A DNA stretch of 5,329 nucleotides, taken from an uncultured Flammeovirgaceae bacterium. GTDB taxonomy: Bacteria; Bacteroidota; Bacteroidia; Cytophagales; Cyclobacteriaceae. Under the pieces are notes generated by a model. That model had not been told where the DNA came from, made no database searches, and worked only from the letters and a program-made list of their open reading frames with translations. The stretch spans positions 1 to 5,329 of the forward strand of contig CAMPJM010000322.1 of assembly GCA_946886805.1 (NCBI GenBank), read 5' to 3'. Shown one piece after another: positions 1 through 5,215 of this stretch. Both the position numbers and the translations under genes were made by a program. Positions within the stretch are counted from its first letter, which is position 1. Each line of letters begins with the position of its first letter.

Positions 1-1190
1 CCGTTCAGAACCAGCTTTGCTACTGTATCACCAATTGCCAAAGAAGAAGTTGCTGCCGGCGATGGCGCATTGCAAACATTTACAACGCCTTCAGTTTGAA
101 GGATTAAGAAATCATCTATAAGCCCTCCGTCTTTATCACAGGCTTGTGCTCTTACGCCTGCTCCGCCGGGTTTAAGATCTTTTTCCGTAATATCAGGCAT
201 TAGTTTTTGTAGGGCTTTGGTAAAGGCTGCTTTTGATATAGACCGATAAATTTCTCCAAAGCCTGTTTTCCAATATTTTGCAGCAACTTTTTGGAAACCC
301 GGCCATCTTAGAGTTTCTATTAATTCGCCCGCATGGAAATCTGTTTTTTTATAACCTTCTCTTTTCAAGGCCAAAACAGCATTTGGCCCTGCTTCTATTC
401 CACCACCAATCATTCTTGTAAAGTGAACTCCTAAAAAGGGGAAATTTGGATCCGGAACAGGATATATTAAATTCTTTACCAGATATTCCTTTTCTTTAGT
501 CAATTCAAAATATTCGCCGCGAAAGGGGATGATTTTATAATTTATGTCAGGCATGGTCATCCGCGCGATTTTATCTGAATATAAACCGGCGCAATTTACA
601 AGAAGCTTAGTCTGAAAAGTCTGCTGTTCCGTAACCACTTCCGTTGGATGGCCTTTTTTGTTTATTTCAATTACCTTTTGCCCAAATGATATTTCACCGT
701 CGAGCAGCTTAATTTTTTCCAGGTACTTTTCGGAAACATGCTTATAATTTACGATCCCCGTTTGCGGCACAAATATGCCCGCAACTCCATTTACATAAGG
801 TTCATATTCGTGTAGCTGTTCCTTCTTTAAAATTTTTAATCCTTTTAAACCATTCTGTACCCCGCGATCATATAGCACATTCATTAGTTGCTCTTCTTCT
901 GTAGAAGTCGCTACAACAATTTTACCACACAGATCAAACGGTATTTCTTCATTTTTACAGAATTCGATGAGTTGGTTGTAACCATTTATACAATTGCTGG
1001 CTTTGAGGCTATTTGGCTTGTAATAAAGCCCTGAGTGAATTACGCCACTGTTATTCCCTGTCTGGTGTAATGCAATATTCTTTTCTTTTTCGAGAATGAG
1101 AAGTCTGAGAGAAGGTCTGGCTTGTTTAATTTTTAAAGCAGTAGCCAATCCTACTATTCCACTCCCAATAATTATCACATCAAATTGCAT
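1..1190 (-). CDS. lhgO: L-2-hydroxyglutarate oxidase/dehydrogenase LhgO, 3' end cut by window edge
   Basis: FAD-dependent enzyme that oxidises L-2-hydroxyglutarate to 2-oxoglutarate. In E. coli the family passes electrons to the membrane quinone pool, and it serves metabolite repair and glutarate/lysine catabolism. My translation from the ATG at 1190 stays open for 396 codons to base 3 with no stop. The N-terminus carries the dinucleotide-binding GSGIVG (residues 9-14), with an acidic Glu at about 34 (LEKE) that would hold the FAD ribose. The LhgO signature HQTGNNSGVIHSGLYY spans about 42-57. Later come NCAGLYSDKIARM, PFRGEYFEL and GGGIEAGPNAV, then the C-terminal GAGVRAQACDKDGG and NAPSPAATSSLAIG flavin-binding segment. 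Family members are about 395-420 residues, so only a few residues are missing. The next gene upstream is 251 bases away, so it probably has its own promoter. Family assignment is firm. Whether it is an oxidase or a quinone-linked dehydrogenase cannot be told from sequence. Confidence 0.95.
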   Translation of the reverse strand, partial: MQFDVIIIGSGIVGLATALKIKQARPSLRLLILEKEKNIALHQTGNNSGVIHSGLYYKPNSLKASNCINGYNQLIEFCKNEEIPFDLCGKIVVATSTEEEQLMNVLYDRGVQNGLKGLKILKKEQLHEYEPYVNGVAGIFVPQTGIVNYKHVSEKYLEKIKLLDGEISFGQKVIEINKKGHPTEVVTEQQTFQTKLLVNCAGLYSDKIARMTMPDINYKIIPFRGEYFELTKEKEYLVKNLIYPVPDPNFPFLGVHFTRMIGGGIEAGPNAVLALKREGYKKTDFHAGELIETLRWPGFQKVAAKYWKTGFGEIYRSISKAAFTKALQKLMPDITEKDLKPGGAGVRAQACDKDGGLIDDFLILQTEGVVNVCNAPSPAATSSLAIGDTVAKLVLN

Positions 1191-1441
1191 ATGGATAAAC
1201 TAGTTGAATGAGGATTTGAAATAAATACTATGAAAATAATATTTAAGAGAAAACAGGTTTTTATTTTTTAAGAAATAGAGGAAATACTTTTACACGGCTT
1301 GTTCGAAATAAAGTAATTGTTTTCCTAAACCATTTATGTTTTTTTTGGAAATCAAGTATCTATTAAAATCTGATCGCAATAATGTTATTGTACACCCTTT
1401 GTATAACGTGTGACGGAATACCTAAATGATATGTCTCTACT
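1191..1441. other. Intergenic gap, AT-rich, no clear feature
   Basis: This 251-base stretch separates the microprotein stop from the lhgO start and should hold the lhgO promoter. I found no exact match to the Bacteroidota -7 consensus (TAnnTTTG) on the minus strand, no convincing terminator hairpin with a T-run after the microprotein, and no open frame worth calling. It is strongly AT-rich with several A and T runs. Confidence 0.5.
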
Positions 1442-1534
1442 TTATTTTTTATTACTTAATTTCTCGTTGGGGATAGTAAATGCGGCTACGATTGCTGCAA
1501 TAAAAAGTAATAAAACTATTATTAATGCTGTCAT
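1442..1534 (-). CDS. Putative 30-residue single-pass membrane microprotein
   Basis: The ATG at 1534 opens a 30-codon frame ending in TAA at 1442. The peptide is almost a pure transmembrane helix. After Met-Thr-Ala comes an uninterrupted hydrophobic stretch (LIIVLLLFIAAIVAAF, residues 4-19), then TIPNEKLSNKK, a short charged tail with four lysines and one Glu. By the positive-inside rule the tail would face the cytoplasm. Hydrophobic codons throughout, with clean start, helix and charged tail, argue against chance, but the frame is short. There is no Shine-Dalgarno sequence, which is normal in this phylum. It lies alone, about 250 bases from lhgO and 375 from the DUF4142 gene. Tiny helices of this kind often sit beside a membrane complex, for example KdpF of the K+ ATPase. 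The length and the Pro-x-Glu-Lys tail loosely recall KdpF, but no kdp genes adjoin it. Function unknown. Confidence 0.55.
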   Translation of the reverse strand: MTALIIVLLLFIAAIVAAFTIPNEKLSNKK

Positions 1535-1640
1535 AATATTTTAAATTTTTGCGCAATTTACTGGATTACTATTGATTTTTAATAAAAGTCGATAAAAAAT
1601 TAAAATTTTTATGAGGCCACTAAAACAGGATCGAGCAGAA

Positions 1641-1702
1641 AAGCTGGAATTCTGATTTTTGGAACCTCAGAGTCCTCTGAAAAAGAGAGGCCTTTGAGAG
1701 GA
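1641..1702. repeat. Imperfect intergenic repeat-like block, copy A
   Basis: This block resembles 3836-3896. The core 1669-1691 matches 3863-3885 at 19 of 23 positions, and all four differences are transitions. Farther left, AAGCTG (1641-1646) and CTGATTT (1652-1658) match AAGTTG and CTGATTT of the other copy, with a 5-base and a 4-base indel. Within the core CCTCT (1674-1678) can pair with AGAGG (1686-1690). The block is purine-rich, so part of the likeness may be compositional. Confidence 0.35.
1667..1680. promoter_or_regulatory. 14-base palindrome, possible protein-binding site
   Basis: TCAGAGTCCTCTGA consists of two perfect 6-base inverted arms around a TC centre. A loop of two bases is too tight for a good RNA hairpin, so a dimeric DNA-binding protein is the likelier user if the site is real. 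It lies 133 bases upstream of the microprotein start on the minus strand and overlaps the repeat-like block. No regulator is encoded nearby. Confidence 0.2.
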
Positions 1703-1755
1703 TATTGCTAATAGCTAATCACTAAACAGCTAACCGACGGTGGAGCATAGCAGTA

Positions 1756-1876
1756 GAACCTCAGACTTCCTAAGTTTTGTTTCCATACAGCAGATTTACT
1801 TGGATGTATGGCAGGCAAAATTTGGTGTCGAGGTATAATATATTAAACTTCGGAAGTCTTTATCTTCCGCCAGTGC
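1756..1876. ncRNA. Candidate structured RNA or long imperfect hairpin, strand unresolved
   Basis: A 15-base arm at 1763-1777 pairs with 1845-1859 at 14 of 15 positions, across a 67-base interior. The interior holds a second stem, CCATAC (1782-1787) with GTATGG (1806-1811), flanked by TTTTG and CAAAA that can also pair if a bulge is allowed. The distal arm has a competing partner: CGGAAG (1851-1856) forms a perfect 6-base stem with CTTCCG (1864-1869), so two exclusive folds are possible. A long rod with internal bulges of roughly 100-120 nt is the general shape of 6S RNA, and flavobacteria have their own 6S form (6S-Flavo). I cannot confirm membership from memory. No U-run terminates it on either strand. 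It could instead be a terminator region for the DUF4142 gene upstream on the minus strand. Confidence 0.3.
1851..1869 (-). terminator. Weak hairpin after the DUF4142 gene
   Basis: CGGAAG and CTTCCG form a perfect 6-base stem with a 7-base loop, 39 bases past the DUF4142 stop. Read on the minus strand it is followed by AAGTTTAATAT, only a poor U-tract, so termination would be weak. The same bases can pair alternatively with 1763-1777. Confidence 0.25.
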
Positions 1877-1908
1877 TATTGGGTTCCGCTACGTCGTAAA
1901 GAAACAAT

Positions 1909-2472
1909 TTATTCTAAGGAACTTTGAATTTCCTCTGCTTCGGTCAGCTGTGTTTGTAAAAGGTCAACATTCTCGGTCACCTCCTGTCTGATTATCGGAT
2001 TATCAGTTTTTCTAGCCAATTCATTGAGTCTCTCGATATCGTCTTCATGTTCTTCTATTACAATATTGACAAAAGCAGAATCAAATTTGGCGCCTTCGTA
2101 TGATTGAATGCTATCTATGAGTGCTAGATATTCGGGAGTTAGGGCTGGAGCTAGGTCAATTTCTGCTGCACTAGCCAATTCTTCAATGTTGTTGCGAATT
2201 TGGGCATTTTCAGCGATAATAGTTTTACTGAATTCCTTCACTTCAGGAGATAAGGCCTGTCTCTCGGCGACTTCACCCAAAGCTATTTGTAACTGACTGT
2301 TCATATGGGAAGAAATTAAAAAATCGGCTTCTTCCTGAAGATTGTCACTTGCACCCACCTCAATGTTGGGGTCTTTGTTTGATGATTCTTCTGTTGTCGT
2401 TTCGCTGGTTTTATTTTCACCACAACTCATTAAAAAAGCTATAGAAAGGATTATTCCAATTCTCATTACCAT
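1909..2472 (-). CDS. DUF4142 domain lipoprotein
   Basis: A 187-residue envelope lipoprotein of unknown biochemical role. Residues 1-16 are a short signal peptide ending in the lipobox LMSC, with Cys17 as the lipidated residue. A polar, Thr/Ser/Glu-rich linker runs to about 45. Residues about 46-182 are an all-helical DUF4142 domain (ferritin-like bundle). They show the family pattern: an ADFLISSHMNSQLQIALGEVA helix, then SPEVKEFSKTIIAE, then FDSAFVNIVIEEHEDDIERLNELA, then a last helix LLQTQLTEAEEI. The family's usual Asp-His in the second helix reads Glu-Asn here, and a His often seen in the last helix is absent, so this is a diverged member. I chose the ATG at 2472. A TTG 8 codons upstream is in frame but would put charged residues ahead of a complete signal, and the ATG at 2466 is nearly as good. 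Nothing links it functionally to msrB, 142 bases upstream. Confidence 0.88.
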   Translation of the reverse strand: MVMRIGIILSIAFLMSCGENKTSETTTEESSNKDPNIEVGASDNLQEEADFLISSHMNSQLQIALGEVAERQALSPEVKEFSKTIIAENAQIRNNIEELASAAEIDLAPALTPEYLALIDSIQSYEGAKFDSAFVNIVIEEHEDDIERLNELARKTDNPIIRQEVTENVDLLQTQLTEAEEIQSSLE

Positions 2473-2614
2473 CTCATATAAATTTTTAATAAACAATTAT
2501 TTCTCATATAACATTGCTTTACATCCAATGTTCAAAAAATATTGTTCGAAAATGTGAGACGCTTATAAAATTGTGGTTTGCGGTCATCGTGCTCAGAAAA
2601 TTCCTTAATAAATC
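2473..2614. other. msrB to DUF4142 gap, no clear terminator
   Basis: This 142-base AT-rich spacer should hold the end of the msrB transcript and the DUF4142 promoter. I saw no strong hairpin with a T-tail and no exact TAnnTTTG match. A TTTTTTG run (read on the minus strand near 2530) is a possible -33 element, without a good partner. Read-through from msrB is possible. Confidence 0.35.
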
Positions 2615-3121
2615 TTATTTCTCTTTTTTAAAATCAAGAGAGACCGAATTTAAACAATATCTTAAACCAGTGGGCTCCGGTCCATCTGTGAAGAGGTGGC
2701 CCAAATGTCCGCCGCAATTGCTACAGACTACCTCTGTTCTAATCATTCCATAGCTCTTATCCAATACCTCTTTTACAGAATTTTTTTCAAGCGGGGCAAA
2801 AAAACTAGGCCAACCAGTACCCGAATCAAATTTTGCTTTCGAACTGAATAACGGCTGTTCGCAGGCTGCACATAGATAAGTTCCTTTCTTCTTATTAGCG
2901 TTATATTCATTGGAAAAGGCTGGTTCTGTTTCTTTTTCTCTTAAAACCTTATACTCTTCATCGGTTAGGACTTCCTTCCACTGATCTTCGGTTTTGCTTA
3001 TTTTATACACAATTTTTTCGTTTTGATTATTTGCTATTTCCTGATTTTGAGAACAAGCAGAAAAGGAGGAAACAAGGATTGTTAATAGAACTGCAAAGGA
3101 AAAAGACGGGAGCTTTATCAT
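2615..3121 (-). CDS. msrB: Peptide-methionine (R)-S-oxide reductase MsrB, lipoprotein form
   Basis: Reduces methionine-R-sulfoxide in oxidised proteins. The 168-residue product begins with a signal peptide (hydrophobic VLLTILVSSFSA) ending at a lipobox-like FSAC, giving lipidated Cys23 and placing the enzyme in the envelope. The catalytic domain fills about 44-165. It has the zinc pairs CxxC at 84-87 and 133-136, GTGWPSF at 101-107, HLGHLFTDGPEPTGLRYC at 139-156, and the reactive Cys156 in RYCLNS. At residue 102 the classic resolving Cys of E. coli/Neisseria-type MsrB (GCGWPSF) is Thr, so regeneration must use another thiol or act directly through a thioredoxin-like partner. This substitution is known in the family. 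There is no msrA fusion or neighbour. The start ATG follows an A-rich leader. Family call is firm. Lipidation rests on the lipobox alone. Confidence 0.95.
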   Translation of the reverse strand: MIKLPSFSFAVLLTILVSSFSACSQNQEIANNQNEKIVYKISKTEDQWKEVLTDEEYKVLREKETEPAFSNEYNANKKKGTYLCAACEQPLFSSKAKFDSGTGWPSFFAPLEKNSVKEVLDKSYGMIRTEVVCSNCGGHLGHLFTDGPEPTGLRYCLNSVSLDFKKEK

Positions 3122-3238
3122 AATTTTTTTTTACGAAAATATTAATACTATGTTTTTATTTGAAGATCAGGTGTTCCAGAAAATACTCGGAGTTAATTAT
3201 TTAACATACTTATGTCTCATTATATTGTCGATTCAAGC

Positions 3239-3718
3239 CTAGCCAACCTGATCTCTGAAATATATATAATCCAGAACCTGCTTTACACATTTCCCCAATT
3301 CCTTTTTTACCTCATTCTCCCAAATTCTAAAAACACGAAACCCTTTCTTTTCGAGGATATCGTTGATTTCGGCATCCCTTTGCATATTTCTTTCAATTTT
3401 AGGAATCCAAAAAGCCCTGTTGGATTTAATTTTACTTTTTTTTGATTCCCAGGAATGTCCATGCCAAAATTCACCATCGACGAAAATAGCCAATTGTAGT
3501 CTTTTATTTGCCAAATCAGGTTTTCCGGGTATGTTCTTGCAGCATTTTCTATACCTAACCCCTGCATGCCATAGCGCCTTTCCCAACAATATTTCAGCGC
3601 TTGTATTTTTGCTTTTGATTTTTGACATCAAATGGCTTCTCCGCTTGGTAGTATAAAATCCATTAGACTCCTCAAATCTCGGGACTTTAATGGGCGTTGT
3701 TTTCTTATAGTCCTGCAT
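3239..3718 (-). CDS. vsr: Vsr-family very-short-patch repair endonuclease lacking zinc-site cysteines
   Basis: Vsr endonucleases nick DNA 5' of T:G mismatches left by deamination of 5-methylcytosine. The 159-residue product has the family order: RRSHLMSKIKSKNTSAE (27-42, with the conserved Glu42), HAGVRYR, PGKPD with catalytic Asp68, then IFVDGEFWHGHSW (79-90), KIKSNRAFWIPKIERNMQRD (97-115) and GFRVFRIWENE. Compared with E. coli Vsr, Asp51, Glu25, the FWH aromatic/His group and His71 are kept. The zinc ligands Cys66, Cys73 and Cys117 align with Glu83, Trp90 and Asn135, and His64 with Asp81. The GEFWH variant appears coherent rather than decayed and belongs, as I recall, to a recurring Bacteroidota subgroup. 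No Dcm-like methyltransferase or restriction gene is visible on either side, so it is an orphan within this window. Substrate specificity is not certain; a general nicking role is possible. Confidence 0.85.
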   Translation of the reverse strand: MQDYKKTTPIKVPRFEESNGFYTTKRRSHLMSKIKSKNTSAEILLGKALWHAGVRYRKCCKNIPGKPDLANKRLQLAIFVDGEFWHGHSWESKKSKIKSNRAFWIPKIERNMQRDAEINDILEKKGFRVFRIWENEVKKELGKCVKQVLDYIYFRDQVG

Positions 3719-3729
3719 GAACTTAGTAA

Positions 3730-3737
3730 CAAAATTA
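3730..3737 (-). promoter_or_regulatory. Possible -7 element of vsr promoter
   Basis: TAATTTTG on the minus strand matches the Bacteroidota -7 consensus TAnnTTTG at every fixed position, 11 bases before the vsr ATG. The only -33 candidate is TTTTCG (3760-3765), an imperfect match with a rather long 22-base spacer. A transcript from here would have a leader of only a few bases. Confidence 0.27.
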
Positions 3738-3747
3738 ATAGCCGGAA

Positions 3748-3776
3748 AAGTTTGATATTCGAAAACTTACTTTTCG
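3748..3776. promoter_or_regulatory. Overlapping inverted repeats upstream of vsr
   Basis: CGAAAA (3760-3765) and TTTTCG (3771-3776) form a perfect dyad with a 5-base centre. An overlapping dyad pairs AAGTTT (3748-3753) with AAACTT (3763-3768). They cover the position of the possible -33 element, where a repressor or activator dimer could act. AT-rich DNA yields such dyads by chance, so this is tentative. Confidence 0.22.
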
Positions 3777-3835
3777 TTTGTACCCATATATCAGGTTAAA
3801 CAAATTGGGCAAGAAAGACTATTGTAGTTTGTCGG

Positions 3836-3896
3836 AAGTTGCTGATTTATAGGAAGAAAAAAAGAGTTTTCTAAAAAAGAGAGACTCTAAGAGAGA
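3836..3896. repeat. Imperfect intergenic repeat-like block, copy B
   Basis: Counterpart of the block at 1641-1702, in the same orientation. The core 3863-3885 is 19/23 identical to copy A. TTTCT (3868-3872) can pair with AGAGA (3880-3884). Relative to copy A the outer C-G pair becomes T-A, and the next C-G becomes a T-G wobble, so the stem is kept despite the changes. A competing outer stem joins AGAGT (3863-3867) with ACTCT (3884-3888). Confidence 0.35.
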
Positions 3897-3930
3897 CGGT
3901 TGAGGGGGCGGTAACAAACAACGGCGGCAA

Positions 3931-3976
3931 TTAAAAGATCCTGCCGACCTTCCTTAATCAGGAGTTCCAGCAGGAT
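3931..3976 (-). terminator. Rho-independent terminator of the PRC-barrel gene
   Basis: On the minus strand ATCCTGCTGG (3967-3976) pairs with TCGGCAGGAT (3938-3947) over ten positions, counting G-U pairs, and a CTTTTAA tail follows. The loop contains a small nested TCCT/AGGA stem. It sits 24 bases past the stop at 4000 and would insulate vsr from read-through. Confidence 0.65.
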
Positions 3977-3999
3977 TGGATAAAATTCCTACGTTTTAC

Positions 4000-5190
4000 T
4001 TAAAGTCGGTTTTTATCTCTTCTCGATCTATAAAAATTACTGTCGTTAAATTGTTCTCTGTCATAGAATCCTTCATCAGATCTTACGGTTTCTGATTCGT
4101 TATCCGCAGACAATACATTAATCAAGGTGGTTTCATAATCTCTGGTAACCTGATCTCCACTAAAAGCAGGTATTTTATTTACAAGCGCACGATCAATTCC
4201 AGGGATAAAAACCAGGTCATCATGTTCATCAATTTCCGCCACGCCTATCGGGAGTAACAAATGCCGATCCCGACCACTTTCCAGAAAACTGTCATTCAAA
4301 TCTATGTCGAGATATCTTACTTTCATCGCTTCTTTATCAACAATCAACTCATCAATTTTCCCTACTTCTCTACCATTTTTACTGATAACAGTCCAGCCAC
4401 GCACATCCGGATCGCCCTTGGCCACTGTGTAACCCTCTAATTCTTTTAGTTTTATGAGAGCTGCATTGCGCTCCCTTTCCATATTCCTGGCAAAATCTGA
4501 TTCTCTATACTGTTTTTCACGTCTCAATTGCTCCTGTCTGGCAAGATGCGCTTCCTGGTTTTCAAACCGCTCTTCCTTTACCTGCGCCATTTGTTCTTTG
4601 TACTCATTATCAAGTTTTATTTTTCCCAATTGGATTCTGTAAAGCTCATCATATTTCATTTTTTCATGCTTTACTTCTTCCATCTTATCATCGATAATCC
4701 GCAATTGAACATCTCGTTCCTGGTTTAATTGGCCAACTTTATTATCCATTGACGCCATGGCTGTTTCTATTTCGGAGCGTACTTTTGCTATTTTTTCTTC
4801 AAACACTCTGTTCTGCATTTCTTGCTCCTCCCTGAGCTGCCTGATTTTCTCTTGATAAATATCTTCTTTGTATTGATCATTGTCCTGGATCACGCTGGCT
4901 TTCTGGTCATAAACATTCATATGTTCTAACCTCTCGTGTTTCAATTCCTCCAAAACCTCCTGAAATTTCTCGTCAATCCTCTCTTTCTCCTGTTTTAAGT
5001 CCTCAGGATGAATGGAACAATCCTGTCCGTCGATGGAACTGTCTATCAAAAAACCTTCTCTATTATTATCAAAATCAATTCGATCATCACTATTCGAATC
5101 AATCCTTTCTCTATCTCGGTCGCTGTCTTTTATAAAGGTTCTTTCCCTGTTCCTGTCTGTATCGTTTATGTTTCTATCTCCTGTATTCAT
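4000..5190 (-). CDS. Coiled-coil protein with C-terminal PRC-barrel domain
   Basis: A 396-residue, very hydrophilic cytoplasmic protein with no signal or membrane segment. Residues 1-60 are a disordered Asp/Arg/Asn-rich leader with repeated D-R-[DN]-R-E-R words. About 62-250 is a nearly unbroken Glu/Lys/Arg/Gln helix predicted as coiled coil. About 252-345 is a PRC-barrel: LKELEGYTVAKGDPDVRGWTV, NGREVGKIDELIVDKEAMKVRYLDIDL, HLLLPIGVAEID, then DLVFIPGI. A short acidic/Arg tail with GFYDREQF follows. The opening LKEL..Y.VA..DPDVRGW and the tail are typical of Bacteroidota PRC-barrel proteins, which usually have almost nothing before the barrel, so the 190-residue coiled coil is the unusual part. 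PRC-barrels mediate binding in diverse contexts (photosynthetic reaction centre H subunit, RimM), and no catalysis is implied. I chose the ATG at 5190; in-frame TTG and GTG codons lie 3 and 2 codons upstream. It has its own terminator. A stress-linked role is inference. Confidence 0.85.
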   Translation of the reverse strand: MNTGDRNINDTDRNRERTFIKDSDRDRERIDSNSDDRIDFDNNREGFLIDSSIDGQDCSIHPEDLKQEKERIDEKFQEVLEELKHERLEHMNVYDQKASVIQDNDQYKEDIYQEKIRQLREEQEMQNRVFEEKIAKVRSEIETAMASMDNKVGQLNQERDVQLRIIDDKMEEVKHEKMKYDELYRIQLGKIKLDNEYKEQMAQVKEERFENQEAHLARQEQLRREKQYRESDFARNMERERNAALIKLKELEGYTVAKGDPDVRGWTVISKNGREVGKIDELIVDKEAMKVRYLDIDLNDSFLESGRDRHLLLPIGVAEIDEHDDLVFIPGIDRALVNKIPAFSGDQVTRDYETTLINVLSADNESETVRSDEGFYDREQFNDSNFYRSRRDKNRL

Positions 5191-5215
5191 TTTCACCAAT
5201 GTTTAAGTTAATAAA

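Larger units (their letters stand above)
1535..1908. other. Gene-free region with palindrome, repeat-like block and large hairpin
   Basis: This is the longest stretch without a gene (374 bases). From about 1610 on it is visibly less AT-rich than its flanks. It holds a repeat-like block (1641-1702), a 14-base palindrome TCAGAGTCCTCTGA (1667-1680), and four GCTAA words between 1707 and 1733. GAACCTCAGA occurs twice (1662-1671 and 1756-1765), and a long imperfect hairpin covers 1763-1859. The plus strand has short frames of 14 codons (from 1611) and 31 codons (from 1804), with no sign of coding. The promoter of the microprotein should lie in 1535-1620, but I see no exact consensus. The density of dyads suggests a structured transcript or regulatory DNA rather than empty spacer. 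Confidence 0.5.

Noticed and set aside
1611..1655. Plus-strand 14-codon frame (MRPLKQDRAEKLEF)
   Set aside because: Too short to support and no downstream gene on that strand for it to act as a leader peptide.
1826..1840. TATAAT-like box after TTGGTG
   Set aside because: Spacing between the two hexamers is only 6 bases, and Bacteroidota promoters use a different consensus (TAnnTTTG).
1804..1899. Plus-strand 31-codon frame beginning ATGTATGGC inside the gene-free gap
   Set aside because: It runs through the inverted repeats of the hairpin, has mixed composition without a domain or hydrophobic pattern, and opposes all neighbouring genes; chance is likelier.
1756..1900. tRNA-like GGTTC segment near 1882-1886, or RNase P, tmRNA or SRP RNA
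   Set aside because: No cloverleaf, acceptor stem or CCA could be drawn, and none of the conserved RNase P, tmRNA tag or SRP tetraloop motifs appear.
2473..2496. TTG start for the DUF4142 gene at 2496
   Set aside because: The ATG at 2472 already gives a complete lipoprotein signal; the extension adds charged residues and uses a start codon rare in this phylum.
3212..3656. Plus-strand and second-frame open stretches across vsr
   Set aside because: They are shadows of the Vsr reading frame, which has clear family motifs.
4454..5211. Plus-strand hydrophobic-looking frames across the PRC-barrel gene
   Set aside because: Antisense of Glu/Lys/Arg-rich codons reads as Leu/Phe/Ser-rich peptide; the minus frame has the recognisable domain.
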